This document shows, piece after piece, positions 13,690-26,125 of a DNA stretch of 64,000 bases. This DNA comes from Mytilus edulis (Eukaryota; Mollusca; Bivalvia; Mytilida; Mytilidae): positions 96,337,917 to 96,401,916 of the forward strand of contig NC_092346.1 of NCBI RefSeq assembly GCF_963676685.1, written 5' to 3'. The position numbers were made by a program, and so were the translations under genes. The notes under the pieces were generated by a model. The model ran no database searches. It was not told the DNA's origin and worked only from the letters and a program-made list of their open reading frames with translations. How positions within the stretch are numbered: position 1 is the stretch's first letter; every line of letters starts with the position of its first letter.

Positions 13690-13920
13690 CTCATTGAATC
13701 TCAGTTTGAATAAATATAGGAAGATATGGTATGAATGCCAATGGGACAACTCTCTTCCCAAGTCACAATTTATAAAAAAAAACCCATTATGGTCAAGGTA
13801 TGGTCTTCAACACGGAGCCTTGGCTCACAAGTGCCCACAAAAATACTAGTGTAAAATCATTTAAACGGGAAAACCAACGGTATAATCTATATATATAAAA
13901 AAAAAAGAAAAACATGTGTG
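13690..13920 (-). repeat. Dispersed 'agattagaccgttgg' repeat
   Basis: About 230-300-bp interspersed repeat. Related copies on the + strand: 39690-40015, 42040-42345, 42750-43015, 57590-57835 and 62930-63195. They share 'tagattagaccgttggtttt', a 'gctccgtgttgaaagaccgt' stretch and an end such as 'ggcaatcataccacatctt'. Too diverged and gappy to be a gene. I recognise it as a common mussel repeat, from memory. Confidence 0.65.
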
Positions 13921-14739
13921 AACCACATCAACAAACGACAACTACTGAACATCAGATCGTTAATTTTTACGTCAATGATTTTTGTTGCGTTCCCTTCTCT
14001 ACTTTTCCCGAGTCAAGATTTGCAGTGTTCATGACAATCAGTTATATTGTATTATTTTATTATTAATGTGAATGTAAATCTATTTATCTGACCACCTATA
14101 CCTTTCTAGAAATATGATTGGTTAAAAGCAACTGCGCTGAGACCGTGTATATTCCATATAAGGTTAGTATGGTTCAATAAAATATGCGGTGCTTTTTTGA
14201 ATATACGGTTAGGAGTGGTGTTTTTTTGAGGCAATAGATGTGCAGGAAAATAGCGTTGTATCGCCACCTTGATGATGAATTCCCTTATATCTCAAAAGCA
14301 TATAGCTTCAAAGTAAAGTTCCTATATAATTAAGAATTTCTAATAACTTGCAACCTGGAATAATCTGCCGAAAGTTTTTGTTTTAGCTCTAACCAGGCCA
14401 GGCATTTCATTTTCAAAACCCTTCAGATAAGTCCATTACCTCCGAACGCGTTCCTTGATATTAGTATATAAAAGACATACCTGTGTTCTTAGAAGTCACG
14501 TCAATACGTCTATTTTATTATATACGCCTGAATACACGGCAAATCTTTCACATCATGAATCAATATTTTGACAAAAAAGCATTTGATCTATAGCTGTATG
14601 AATCTATTTCACAGAGAGTTAAAATTTACTGATATTTGTTGCATAACCTAAGGTTTCACTCACATATGCTATAATAATAGTAACATTTGATTCAGTTTAA
14701 GATTCGTGTACTTATGATATAATCTGCAACCCTGCCATA

Positions 14740-15955
14740 ATTAAGTCTTTCCACCTTTTCTGTGGAAAGACTTATTGTTTTTCTTCTAATTATTTTTTAT
14801 TTTTTTTTGTTTCTTCCGCCTTATTTTGTTCTTGCGATAAATATTTGTTTCGCAATATGTCGCTTATATATTATGTATATGATATCGAACAGTTTATGCG
14901 CTTTTGAAATTTCCCCTACGTAACCGAATACTTTTCTTTGTAAGAGTTATCTCCTCAAACACTGTTTTCCTTGTGTCCACGACTCCTTTGCAACTGTAAA
15001 AGTTTACGACAAATTTATTTTTATAAAATTGCTCGTTATATCCTTCACATGATTTGTTCTATTTTGACCTAAGCAATATGAACGCTCCATATGAGAGTTA
15101 TTTCCTCTTATGCATTTGATATAAGTGATATGCATTTGTATCTTGTAAGCCATAAGTGATAGAGACCTAGAATCTTTTGATTTGAGGACCTTGGTCCAAA
15201 AAATAAGAATTAGATCAAGGTCAAAGGTCAAGGTCATATTTTTATTTTTGAATTTTGCTTATTTTCATTTATTTCCAAAAACCGTATAAGATATCAACAA
15301 ATTATTTTTACTAAATTGTTAGTTGCGATATATCATAACAAGTAAATTTTGATTGCAAGGGTACGTTGAACGTAAAAGGGAGTTTTCTCCCCTCTTGTAT
15401 TTAAAAATATGTGTATGGTGATATAACTCATTAACCAAATATAATTAAGACCTATGGTCTTTTGATTTGAGGTCCTTGGTGTATGACCTTGAAATTGATC
15501 TCAAGGTCATAGCTTAATTTGATGTTCTAGATTTTGACCTTTGCTTTAACCTCATATGTAAATATGATAAAGCCATGAGACTTTTGGCAATATGAATCAA
15601 ACCATTTAACCTTGAAAAAAACAACCGGAAGTGACGTTGTGTAAACCGGAAGTAGCTATTTTTTGTACTTTATTAATATAAAAGTATATAGAACCAGATA
15701 TTTTTGGAATCAGTGTCAAGTAAATATTCAAATATTATCGGAAGTAACATTTTTCAAACCGGAAGTAAGGAATTATCTCCCTTATTTAAAAAAGTATTGC
15801 ATAGAAACCATATATTTCTTGAATCAGCGTACAATAAGCTATCATTTGACGATTTAAATGACATTTTAAACATAATTTTACTACTTTCATATTTAAATAC
15901 ATTAATTGTTTTTGGTGGAATCATCTAATTTCACGCCCTTTCCAAAAAATTACAG
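14740..15955. mobile_element. ~1.2-kb insertion with 'aagtctttccac' hairpin, copy 1 only
   Basis: Sequence between 'cataattaagtctttccacc' and 'attacagcggccac' is absent from copy 2, where the flanks are nearly adjacent (51370-51410). It opens with a hairpin ('aagtctttccac' / 'gtggaaagactt'), has the ASCII-like block 'ttgatttgaggtccttggt' twice, and has no intact ORF. Probably a non-autonomous element; class unknown. Confidence 0.5.
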
Positions 15956-16599
15956 CGGCCACGCATTGATTTTATAGTGAGTGCCTTTGTCCCCCGATGA
16001 CATAATGTTATTTAATAGTGTAGTTAATAGCATATAAAATCAATGCCCAACTTTTAGAATTTATAGTTTGCAGTTTGATGTGACAGATAGTGTTATAGAT
16101 ATAAATAAATGCAGAATATTAACAATTGAATTGTTTAACTAGCAATGCAGGTAATATCCCATCAACATCATTATCATTTAACATTTATTCCGGTATAAAT
16201 CACTTTTAATGTAATTTAAAATTAGATGGATACGCTTAAGAAAGAAAAAAGAAAAAAAAAATATTTGAGCCAGATCAATTCATCATATATGTTGTATCCT
16301 CTGTTAACAAACTATTCTTACCTTTTAATCAAGTTTTGCTACTTCATCGACCGAATCTTGCACTTGTTATCCAGGTGAAAAGACCCATATTTTGAACTGC
16401 CAGGACTTTAAAAAGGCTGCTACTAAAATATGGATAATGGAAAGGGAACGGAAATAATCTTTGCTCTCATTTTCTTAAAATTATGTCTAAAATTTATATC
16501 AATCTGATTACGATAATGATCACTTATCGGTCGTCCCACTGTCTATATCACTCTGTTCAGCTCTTAATATTATTCCGTATCATGTCTTTGTGGCGTCAA

Positions 16600-16925
16600 A
16601 TACGTTGACCCGGCCTTAATAACTTTGACCCGGACATATCAGCGACGTCATAATGTTTGAACCGACGTTAATAACTTTGACCCGAACTTATCAAGTCATC
16701 TTTTGTGTGCTAGTGAAACAAAGAAAACACTTCCGAAACACGCAAATATAGCCTGATAAATCGATTATCAGATTATCTGTATATTTATATTGTAAAATAT
16801 CAGCTGCTTGACATTATATGAAGGCGTTTTGATCTCGTTCGCTACGCTCACTCGACAAAAAGCTTCATATTATGTCTCGCAGCTGATATTTTACGATATC
16901 AACATGCAGATAACCTGATAATCGG
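16600..16925. mobile_element. Insertion with 163-bp palindrome
   Basis: The inverted repeat at 16762-16924 pairs 'cgattatcagattatc' with 'gataacctgataatcg' and continues through 'gtaaaatatcagctgc' on both arms. It is preceded by tandem 'aataactttgacccgg' units (16600-16690). The matching place in copy 2 (about 53260) lacks it. Confidence 0.6.
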
Positions 16926-17554
16926 TACTTATCCACTCTAATTACACCATGCAAATATATGAATAAAGGCAACAGTAGTATACCGCTGTTCAAAACTCAT
17001 AAATCCATGGACAAAAAACAAAATCGGGGTAACTAACTAAAACCGAGGGAAACGCATTAAATATCAGAGAACAACGACATAACACCGAAACGTAACACAC
17101 AGAGAAACGGACCAAGCATCAGACAAAACACCACGAGAATAACAAATATAACATGAAAACCAAATACATGAATTTGGGATAGACAAGTACCGTGCCACGT
17201 CTTATCTCAATTTCTCAAAAATAAGAGAAAACACAAACGACTCAACGTTAAAATGCAACACACACAGAAACGAACAATAATATAACAATGGCCATCTTCC
17301 TGACTTGGTACAGGACACTTTTAAAGGGGAATAAAAGTGGTGGGTTGAACCTGGTTTTGTGGCATGCCAAACCTCGCACTTTAATGGCAAAGTTAAATAT
17401 AACATTGAAATGACAACATAATATTACAGGACTACAATACAAATTAATAGGAGAACATATTAGACAAAGAAAAACATGATTAATAGATAACAAAAAGCAT
17501 CAGGTTTAAAATTCAATACGCCAAAAACGCGCCTTGTCCACACAAGACTTACAA

Positions 17555-18045
17555 GTGACGCCCAGATATAAAAGATCGAAAGTGAAAAAAGTACAAAGTT
17601 GTACAACACTGAAGATCAAAAGTTGAAAAGGTTTCGCCAAATACGGCATTGTTTTTATGCCCGGGATAAGAACATTCTTATTATATAGAACAATTCATGC
17701 TATTGCAAACAGTAAATTTTATCAAATGAATATGAAAGAGATATACATAAAAAAACTGAAGTATTAACTAATTACAGAAAACTAAACCCGAATACATAAC
17801 GCCCAGATATAAAAGATCGAAAGTGAAAAAGGTACAAAGTTGTACAGCACTGAAGATAAAAAGTTGAAAAGGTTTTGCCAAATACGGCATTGTTTTTATG
17901 CCCGGGATAAGAACATCCTTATTATATAGAACAATTCATGCTATTGCAAACAGTAAATTTTAACAAATGAATATGAAAGAGATATACATAATGAAACTGA
18001 AGTATTAACTAATTACAGAAAACTAAACCCGAATACATAATGCTA
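17555..18045. repeat. Two direct copies of a ~242-bp unit
   Basis: 17558-17799 and 17800-18042 are nearly identical, each starting 'acgcccagatataaaagatc' and ending 'aaacccgaatacata'. Part of the unit resembles the 'gccagacgcgcgt' dispersed repeat family ('gccaaatacgg...cccgggataagaa'). Confidence 0.75.
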
Positions 18046-19493
18046 TTAAAGTTTAACACAGAATAGACACACCCGAATCAGTCCAGGCGTCAACGTAATT
18101 AAAAAAATGTGACGTCACATACGATGGCGAAAAGGCACAAACGTTATGCCACATTTGAATTTATGAAATTTAGAAACAGCATGACGTCACATATGAAAAA
18201 CTATCAAAGTGAGATAGAATTAGGATTGATTTAAGATTATATTAGAACTAAATACTGATAATTCATTTAAACAAAATGCATATTGCAATACTTATTAATA
18301 ACAATTAACTGTAATATATATATGTCCAGTTTGTTATGAATCCAACTTCAAACGTAAATAATCGTACAAAATTTAATATGATTAATAAAGGCGGTGATTA
18401 ATTTTTCTATCCGTAACACCTAAATATAATAAAAAGACGTCAACACATTTGACAAAATCCGATGAGAATTACAAATATAACATTAAACATGTAAACTAAA
18501 TACATGAATTTGGGATCAACAAGTACAGAAACACGTCTTATAGTAATGCGAATTCACATTCAGCAAAACAGTCACAATCGGGAATAAGTCACGTTTGGTA
18601 ATTAAAAGATTAGACGACATAATGACAAACCACAATCTACCATGTGATAAAAATGTCCTTAGCTAGTTTGGTTAAAGAGACATCATATGGATCCACCAAA
18701 TCGCCCCAGTTCTAAACAAGCCATATCAAGTTGAAAGCAGATTCAAAGCAATTTTTGTGGGACCTTTTTTATGCTTTTAATAATTATCTCAGAACGTCAC
18801 AAGATGAGGATGGTAAAAAAGCGACAAAGGAATAAAATATAAGCATTTAGAAAGCCGAAAAGGTAAACACGCGCTAAACGATATATCATAAACAGTAATA
18901 TTTTTTGTCCCTTATCAAACAGTTAGCCCAGTTTTAGAATTTGCTACAGAAATGAATTCTTATATCAAAACTCGGTTGCTCTCACTTTCTGAACCAACTT
19001 ATTTTATACTATTCTTTAAAAATAAAACTGATCTACTTGAAATGATTTTTATTCCGATGTTTAGTAAATCCCTCGTTGCGACTTAATTTAAAGTAAATAT
19101 TATAAACCCTCTATATACAATTCACATAGTTATTTAAAACGATCGAAAGGTTAAATCAATATTGAACTACACATATCGTCTATTCCAGCATAGTTAACGC
19201 ATTTGTCTTATAGTCAAACAAAAAAGGGGAAGTGTTTCTTCAACGATTACAATCCTTTCATATCATTTTCTCTTGATTACAATATAATAGTTAGAAGACA
19301 TGGTATGATTGTCAATGAGGCAGCTCTCAACAAAAGACATTATTACCTCAAGCAATTTCTTCAGCTCTCGACACTTTTTTTTTTGGGGGGGGGGGGGGTA
19401 ACTCTTTGTTCATACTGCTTGGATATATTGGTCGTATAGATATTTATATTTATTATTATTTAAGCTATTCTTGTTTATCCACTTGATAATAAT

Positions 19494-20190
19494 ATGTCCA
19501 CTATAACTATTGGTACTGTAAACTGCAGGGGGTTATCAGAAACAGTTAAAAGAATTGATATATTGACTTATATGATATAATTATATTAGTAGACACCCAT
19601 AGCACATCTGAAAAAGAAAAACAATGGCTGCATGAATGGGGATATGTGGGGAAATTTAGTTCTTTTTCTAGTAAAAGTAGAGGGGTAGCTGTTCTTTTCA
19701 GAAATACTTTTGAATTTAAAATCCATGGGGAAACTATAGACTTGCCTGGTAATTTTGTTATATTAGATATCACCATTCAGGACTACCGTATAACTTTGGC
19801 AGCAATATATGGACCGAATAATGATGATCCAGCCTTTTTACAACATAAAAAACAAAATATCCCACTTTGGCAACTCGCCAATTGTAGTGGTGGGGGATTG
19901 GAATGTTGTTCAATATTATGAGATGGACACATTAAATTATAGAAATGAAAATAACCCCCAGTCGAAAGCTAAGATACATGAGGTTATGCATGACCTTGAT
20001 TTATTAGATATATGGCCCCCGCAACACCCTTTTGAAAAGAGGTACTCATGGCGGGGTCCAAATCGCAAACAAAGTCTTTCGGACTACTTCATGATTACCT
20101 CTGATATAGAAGCATTTGTAATTTCATCAGATATAGGAATTAGTTATAGATTGGATCATTCTCCAGTACTTATTAATTTAAAATTTTCAA
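19494..20190 (+). pseudogene. LINE endonuclease (EEP/APE domain), broken
   Basis: Starts MSTITIGTVNCRGL. Further pieces show AAIYGPNNDD, then, after a frameshift near 19860-19885, VVVGDWNVV, RYSWRGPNRKQ and LDHSPV, which are the ordered active-site blocks of LINE-type AP endonucleases. An in-frame stop at about 19576 and the shift make it non-functional. It nicks target DNA for target-primed reverse transcription in active relatives. Confidence 0.8.
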
Positions 20191-20499
20191 GCCAGATTAG
20201 AGGGAAGGGTACATGGAAATTTAATAACAGTCTTTTGAAGGAAAATGAGTTTATTGAAAAAGTTAAAGGGGATATCACAACTGTCATTGAAGAATATGAG
20301 TCTGATTCATCTATTGATATTGAGACAGAGGATAAACAGTTTAGTATAAGCTATCAGCTTTTATGGGATATGATTAAGATGAAAGTTCGTGGATCTGCAA
20401 TCTCATTTTCGTCTTTCCGGAAGAAGGAACAAAATAATAAAGAAAAATAATTATTATACAAGATATCATTATTAGATAAAAAAAACTAAGAGAATAACT

Positions 20500-22160
20500 T
20501 GCCATCAGTACACCAAGAAAGGGAAGGGTTGGAACTAGAATTAAAAGAAATAAGAGAAAAAAATGTTAAAGGGATAATTACAAGAGCAAAGGCGAGATGG
20601 CAAGTAGAGGGGGAAAAGGGAAGTAACTATTTTTGTAATTTGGGAAAAAAACATTATACAGAAAAAATTATTCCCAAACTTATTCTAGAGGACGAATCTG
20701 AGATAACGGATCCATGTATTATTAGAAATGAACAAAAACAATTTTATAAAAAATTGTATACTAGTTCTTACCCATTGTTACTTGAAACTCACAGGAGCAC
20801 ATTTCTTCAGCATGACAATCCTTTTATTACAAAACCTATTGAGGAAGAGGTGGAATAATGTGAAGGACCTTTATCAGTACAAGAATGTCTGTCTTCTCTT
20901 AAACATATGAAGAACTCTAAATCACCTGGTATAGATGGATTCACTGTTGAGTTTTATAAATTGTTTTGAAATGATATTAAATTACCACTAGTAAGATGTT
21001 TAAATGAGGCATTAGAGTATGGAAAGTTCTCTATCACTCAAAGACAGGGACTCATTACCTGTATACCAAAGGAGGGTAAGTCAAAATTTTATCTTAAGAA
21101 CTGGCGACCTATCACTCTGCTGTGTGTAGACTATAAGATAGCTACAACCAGTCTAGCAAATAGATTTAAAAAGGTCTTGGTAAACATAATTAGTCAAACA
21201 CAAACAGGTTTTCTTAAAGGTAGGTATATTGGCGAATGTACTAGATTTATTTATGATCTGATGGAAAAGATGGAAGAAGACGACATTTCTTGGACTTCTA
21301 CTTTTAGTTGATTTTGAAAAAGCTTTCGACACAGTCGAATGGTCATTTATATATGAGGCTTTGCAGTTTTATGGCTTTGACCATACATTTATAAATTGGA
21401 TTAAGGCTTGCTACTGTGATGCCTCTAGTGCAGTGTTAAATAACGGTTATATTTCAGATTTTTTTTCATTAAAAAGGGGGGTCCGTCAAGGGGACCCTCT
21501 GTCTCCTTACCTATTTATTTTAGTGCTACAATTACTAAGTGCAGCTATTAAAAATGACCCTGATGTTGCAGGTGTAATAAATAATGACTCTAAATTTCTG
21601 TTGAGTCAATACGCTGATGATTCCTCCGTAGTCCTGGATGGTGACCAAAAATCCCTAAATCAGTGTTTATACTTGTTTGATAAATTTTTAGAATGTGCTG
21701 GACTTAGGTGTAATGTTGACAAAACCGAAGCCGTATGGATTGGGTCAAAAAAGGGTAGTATGGAAAAACTTTTGCCAGAAAAAAATCTTGTTTGGAACCA
21801 TTCTGGGAGGTTTAAACTACTAGGTATATGGTTTGAGCTTGCTAAAATGGATAAAACTCTATGTAATTTTACAGCCAAGATAAACAGTATCAAGTCATTA
21901 CTCAATACTTGGGCTTATAGAGAACTTACATATATTGGGAGGGTTGTAGTACTTAAGACTTTAGCACTTCCCATTTCGGTTCAAGTTCTGACTGTCCTTC
22001 CTAACCCCCCAGAAGGGGTTTTGAAGGAGATTCAGAATATATTTTTTTAACTTCTTATGGAAAGGAAAACCTGATAAAGTGAAAAGGGCAGTGATAATGT
22101 CCGAACACTGTGACGGTGGTCTTAAGATGCCTAATATTTATTATTTTTGCTGTAGTGTAA
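20500..22160 (+). pseudogene. LINE reverse transcriptase, broken
   Basis: RT blocks in order: SPGIDGFTVEFYK (about 20925), NWRPITLLC (21101), LVDFEKAFDTVEW (about 21306), RRGVRQGDPLSPYLF-like motif B (about 21475-21520) and catalytic YADD (21611). After it come GRFKLLGIWF and the C-terminal LYKLLDPQNYSPWK. Several stops and shifts separate the pieces (for example a TGA after YKLF at about 20967 and a TAG at 21309). The layout fits the L1/Tx1 group rather than CR1, by inference. Confidence 0.8.
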
Positions 22161-22169
22161 AAATGTCTT

Positions 22170-23079
22170 AGCTGTATAAATTATTAGATCCCCAAAATTA
22201 CTCTCCTTGGAAAGTCTTGCTACTTAGTTATATACAAAAAAAAATTGGGGGGGGGGGGGACAAGATTTTACACTTAAGTCAAGAAGGTTTACTTTATTTT
22301 GCAGGAAAAGTTAATCCATTTTGGCATGATATCCTGGTAAATTTTTTCAAGTTAAAAAATCAGCTTAAAGCTGAAAACAATACTGAAATTTTGACCCAGT
22401 CCATATGGCTGAATCTGAACATCAAAATGGATGGCAAGATGATTTTGAGGTTCAAATATGTTGAAAATAGTATATTCTTCAGATGTCAGGTACATTATTC
22501 TCATATGATGAATTTAAAAAAAAGTATGATATCAATACTTATTTTGTAGAATTTTATAGTATTTTAAGTGCGATTCCAAAGAGATGGAAAAGTATAATTA
22601 AAGGTAGTTCAAAACATGAAATTATTGAAAATAAATTAAAAGATAAAGTTAAAAAGGAACCAAAATCTTGTAAATTTTTCTATACATTATTTTTGGAGGA
22701 TAATAAAGTGTTATCTTTATCTTCCCGTGAAAAATGGGAAAGAGATTTAAATATGCAGATTGAGGATTGGAATGCTATTTATTCCATGCCCTTCATTATA
22801 ACCAGAAACTCTTTTTTGCAAAATTATGGCATTCTCCTGCCTTTCAGTGCAAAAGAAGTCATTTTAGGTGTGTCTGATGATTTTGATAACAGTAAAACAG
22901 TTAATAATATTTTGTTGTTATTCAAATATTATATTTACAAATGTAGATGTAAGAACATATCCCCCACAAAATATGGTGGGGTAGAATATTTGAAATATTG
23001 GATTAATATAGAAAAATACTCTGTATGTTTCTTAACCCCTGTACAAAAAGTAAAATGGATCAGAAATGGCATTTGTTAG
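22170..23079 (+). pseudogene. LINE C-terminal region remnant
   Basis: Continuation of the LINE ORF with stops and a poly-G run (about 22246). Residues such as KKWEIDLNMQIEDWNAIY-type are shared with the opposite-strand copy at 26898-27173, which keeps an additional CxFC...H-containing stretch missing here. This shows the plus copy carries an internal deletion. Confidence 0.7.
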
Positions 23080-23367
23080 AAGCAGCTTTTATTTAATTTA
23101 TTGGATTAATTAACAAAATCTTTTTGTAATATTTATATCTATATCTAATTATATCCTTATGACTTTATTGATCTATTAAGTATAACTTTATTTTTAAAAT
23201 GTGTATCAAATACTGTAGTATGTAATTTTCACATGTTTCATCATCAAAAATAAAATAATTACAAAAAAAATAAAAAACAAAAAAAAAGTGTCTTCAGCTC
23301 TGGTATTATGATCAAGGGCTGATCTAGAATGTCTGAAAAAGGGGAGTGGAGTGGGGTGACTTATTCC

Positions 23368-24947
23368 TTTTTTAAAGCTCTGATTCCTTTTACGAATTTG
23401 GATATACTTTTTGGACCTTTTGAATTATAGCTCTTCATCTTTTACATAAGCTTTGGATTTCAAATATTTTGGCCACGAGCATCACTGAAGAGACATGTAT
23501 TGTCGAAATGCGCATCTGGTGCAAGAAAATTGGTACAGTTAATTTTATTACTACCACTGGATCGATGCCTCTGCTGGTGGACTATTAGTCGCCGAGGGTA
23601 TCACCACCCCAGTAGCCAGTACTTCGGTACTGGCATGAAAATGCGGATTTTTTGTGTTATTAAAATTTACTGTTACAAAATGATAGAAATTATTATAAAT
23701 TAAGGAATGTATCTCCCTCATGCAAAGCTCTGATTCCTTTTACGGATTTGGCTATACTTTTTGGACCTTTTGAATTATAGCTCTTCATCTTTTATATAAG
23801 CTTTGGATTTCAAATATTTTGGCCACGAGCATCACTGAAGAGACATGTATTGTCGAAATGCACATCTGGTGCAAGAAAATTGGTACCGTTAATTTTATTA
23901 CTACCACTGGGTCGATGCCTCTGCTGGTGGACTATTCGTCCCCGAGGGTATCACCACCCCAGTAGCCAGTACTTCGGTACTTGCATGAAAATGCGGATTT
24001 TTAATGTTATTAAAATTTACTGTTACAAAATGATAGAAATTATTATAAATTAAGGAATGTATCTCTCTCATGCAAAGCTCTGATTCCTTTTACGGATTTG
24101 GCTATACTTTTTGGACCTTTTGAATTATAGCTCTTCATCTTTTATATAAGCTTTGGATTTCAAATATTTTGGCCACGAGCATCACTGAAGAGACATGTAT
24201 TGTCGAAATGCGCATCTGGTGCAAGAAAATTGGTACCGTTAATTTTATTACTACCACTGGGTCGATGCCTCTGCTGGTGGACTATTAGTCGCCGAGGGTA
24301 TCCCCACCCCAGTAGCCAGTACTTCGGTACTGGCATGAAAATGCGGATTTTTTGTGTTATTAAAATTTACTGTTACAAAATGATAGAAATTATTATAAAT
24401 TAAGGAATGTATCTCCCTCATGCAAAGCTCTGATTCCTTTTACGGATTTGGCTATACTTTTTGGACCTTTTGAATTATAGCTCTTCATCTTTTATATAAG
24501 CTTTGGATTTCAAATATTTTGGCCACGAGCATCACTGAAGAGACATGTATTGTCGAAATGCACATCTGGTGCAAGAAAATTGGTACAGTTAATTTTATTA
24601 CTACCACTGGGTCGATGCCTCTGCTGGTGGACTATTAGTCCCCGAGGGTATCACCACCCCAGTAGCCAGTACTTCGGTACTGGCATGAAAATGCGGATTT
24701 TTTGTGTTATTAAAATTTACTGTTACAAAATGATAGAAATTATTATAAATTAAGGAATGTATCTCCCTCATGCAAAGCTCTGATTCCTTTTACGGATTTG
24801 GCTATACTTTTTGGACCTTTTGAATTATAGCTCTTCATCTTTTATATAAGCTTTGGATTTCAAATATTTTGGCCACGAGCATCACTGAAGAGACATGTAT
24901 TGTCGAAATACGCATCTGGTGCAAGAAAATTGGTACCGTTAATTTTA
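23368..24947. repeat. 350-bp tandem array, 4.5 units
   Basis: Units start at 23374, 23724, 24074, 24424 and 24774 (exact 350-bp period) and are nearly identical. Each has 'gccgagggtatcaccacccc', a stem-loop 'agtacttcggtact' and a chance 67-codon frame. The whole array is flanked by TTATTCC at 23361-23367 and 24948-24954, and the sequence outside matches uninterrupted DNA at 5952-5975 in copy 1. It therefore looks like one inserted unit, not local expansion of resident DNA. Confidence 0.85.
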
Positions 24948-25994
24948 TTATTCCAATAACACGGATTTCTTGCAGGATTTTATCTAAAAAAAATTCATTT
25001 AAATCGTTAGAAATATGCGCATTGCCTTTTTCAGCAACACAACTCGGTCTGCCACTTATTACCCTTACTAACTTATGATGAGAAAAATATAATTTATACA
25101 GACGCGACACACGACTGCGTTGAGAGTTTATTTTTTGAAATTATTTTTATTTTTCATGATGAAACATGTGAAATTACATACTACAGTATTAGATACACAT
25201 TATAAAATATAAAAAAAGTAATACTTGAAAGATTAATCAAGTCATTAATTTATATTATGATAAAAATATAAATATAAATATTACAATTGATTTTGTTAAT
25301 TAAATCAATAAAAGCTGCTTCTAAAAAATGTACCAAATTTGGATTTGGCACCACTATTTTGTAGGACACAAAACATTTGTTAAATAAAACTTTTGAGTAT
25401 GCTTACATTTTGTGTTTTTTTTTCATGTAATAGTTCAAAATAAAATGTTGTTTTATTGTTTCATATATAAAAGTTCTAATGTAAAAAAAGAAGGAAGATA
25501 CATAGATACAAGTAGTTTAAAAAAGGTCATTCTATAAGATTAGAGTAAATGTTCCAAAATTAGAAAGAAACGCGGAAGTTAACAAACTTTGTCCGTGGTA
25601 TTTTGTGGAATGAACAGTTACGGTAAAAACAAGACCCGTTTCATGCGTTAATTTATTCTTTAATAATAGATTCTATGATGTATCAAATTGAGGTTAGGAA
25701 ACCAACCGCTTTTTGTTAGGACTTAATACATTAATTAAATAGAACATTTGCAAATGCTTGCATTTTGTTTTATTTGCCTGTAATAGTTGATACATCTATA
25801 CAATGTGTTTATGATATGACATTTTAATAAGTTAGAGTAAATGAGCAATTCATATGTTTTTCTTTTCATGAATATTGACAGTAATTGAAATCAATGTTTC
25901 ATATATATGTGTTATTGTAACCTGTGATATGTATATAGACGTGTGATTATTATAAAGATAAAAAAAATCCATTTCTGATCAATTTTTAATTTTT

Positions 25995-26125
25995 GAACCT
26001 GCGCGGGACGTTTGCGCTTTTTTATAGGACATTTGCGCTTATTTTTTTGGACACTTGCGCTTCAAATCATAGGACATTTGCGCTTTTTACATTGGATATT
26101 TTCGCTTTTACAATATTTGGTTTTA
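25995..26125 (+). repeat. Short tandem 'ggacatttgcgctt' repeat
   Basis: Five or six units of about 21-27 bp, each with 'ggacatttgcgctttt'. Inserted within the minus-strand LINE region. No coding signal. Confidence 0.7.

Larger units (their letters stand above)
5757..19197. repeat. Segmental duplication, copy 1
   Basis: Direct tandem duplication unit holding the SLC16 3' flank, esterase gene 1 and its upstream DNA. Homologous blocks in copy 2 occur in the same order and orientation. The left end (around 'gttatacgcatttatctta') reappears at 19193-19212, right where the unit ends, so the junction of the tandem copies is at about 19195-19200. Confidence 0.8.
19369..23290 (+). mobile_element. L1-like non-LTR retrotransposon (LINE), decayed
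   Basis: Encodes an AP-endonuclease then a reverse transcriptase, both broken by frameshifts and stops. It ends in an A-rich tail (about 23262-23287) and is flanked by an 11-bp target-site duplication TCTTCAGCTCT (19358-19368 and 23291-23301). The 5' end (19369) has T- and G-runs, then a leader up to the first ATG at 19494. Compared with the minus-strand copy, it lacks about 190 bp within the C-terminal region near 22820. A full-length insertion with internal deletions, now dead. Confidence 0.85.

Noticed and set aside
13490-13849. 119-codon plus frame
   Set aside because: It runs across a dispersed 'agattagaccgttgg' repeat and flanking DNA; not a gene.
19385-19400. Poly-G runs (also at 22246 and 52326) as regulatory G-quadruplexes
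   Set aside because: Single homopolymer runs inside dead transposons; possible slippage or assembly artefact.
23500-24753. Four copies of a 67-codon frame (MSKCxSGARKL...)
   Set aside because: Each lies inside one 350-bp satellite unit; identical frames follow from repetition. There is no known domain and no sign of selection.
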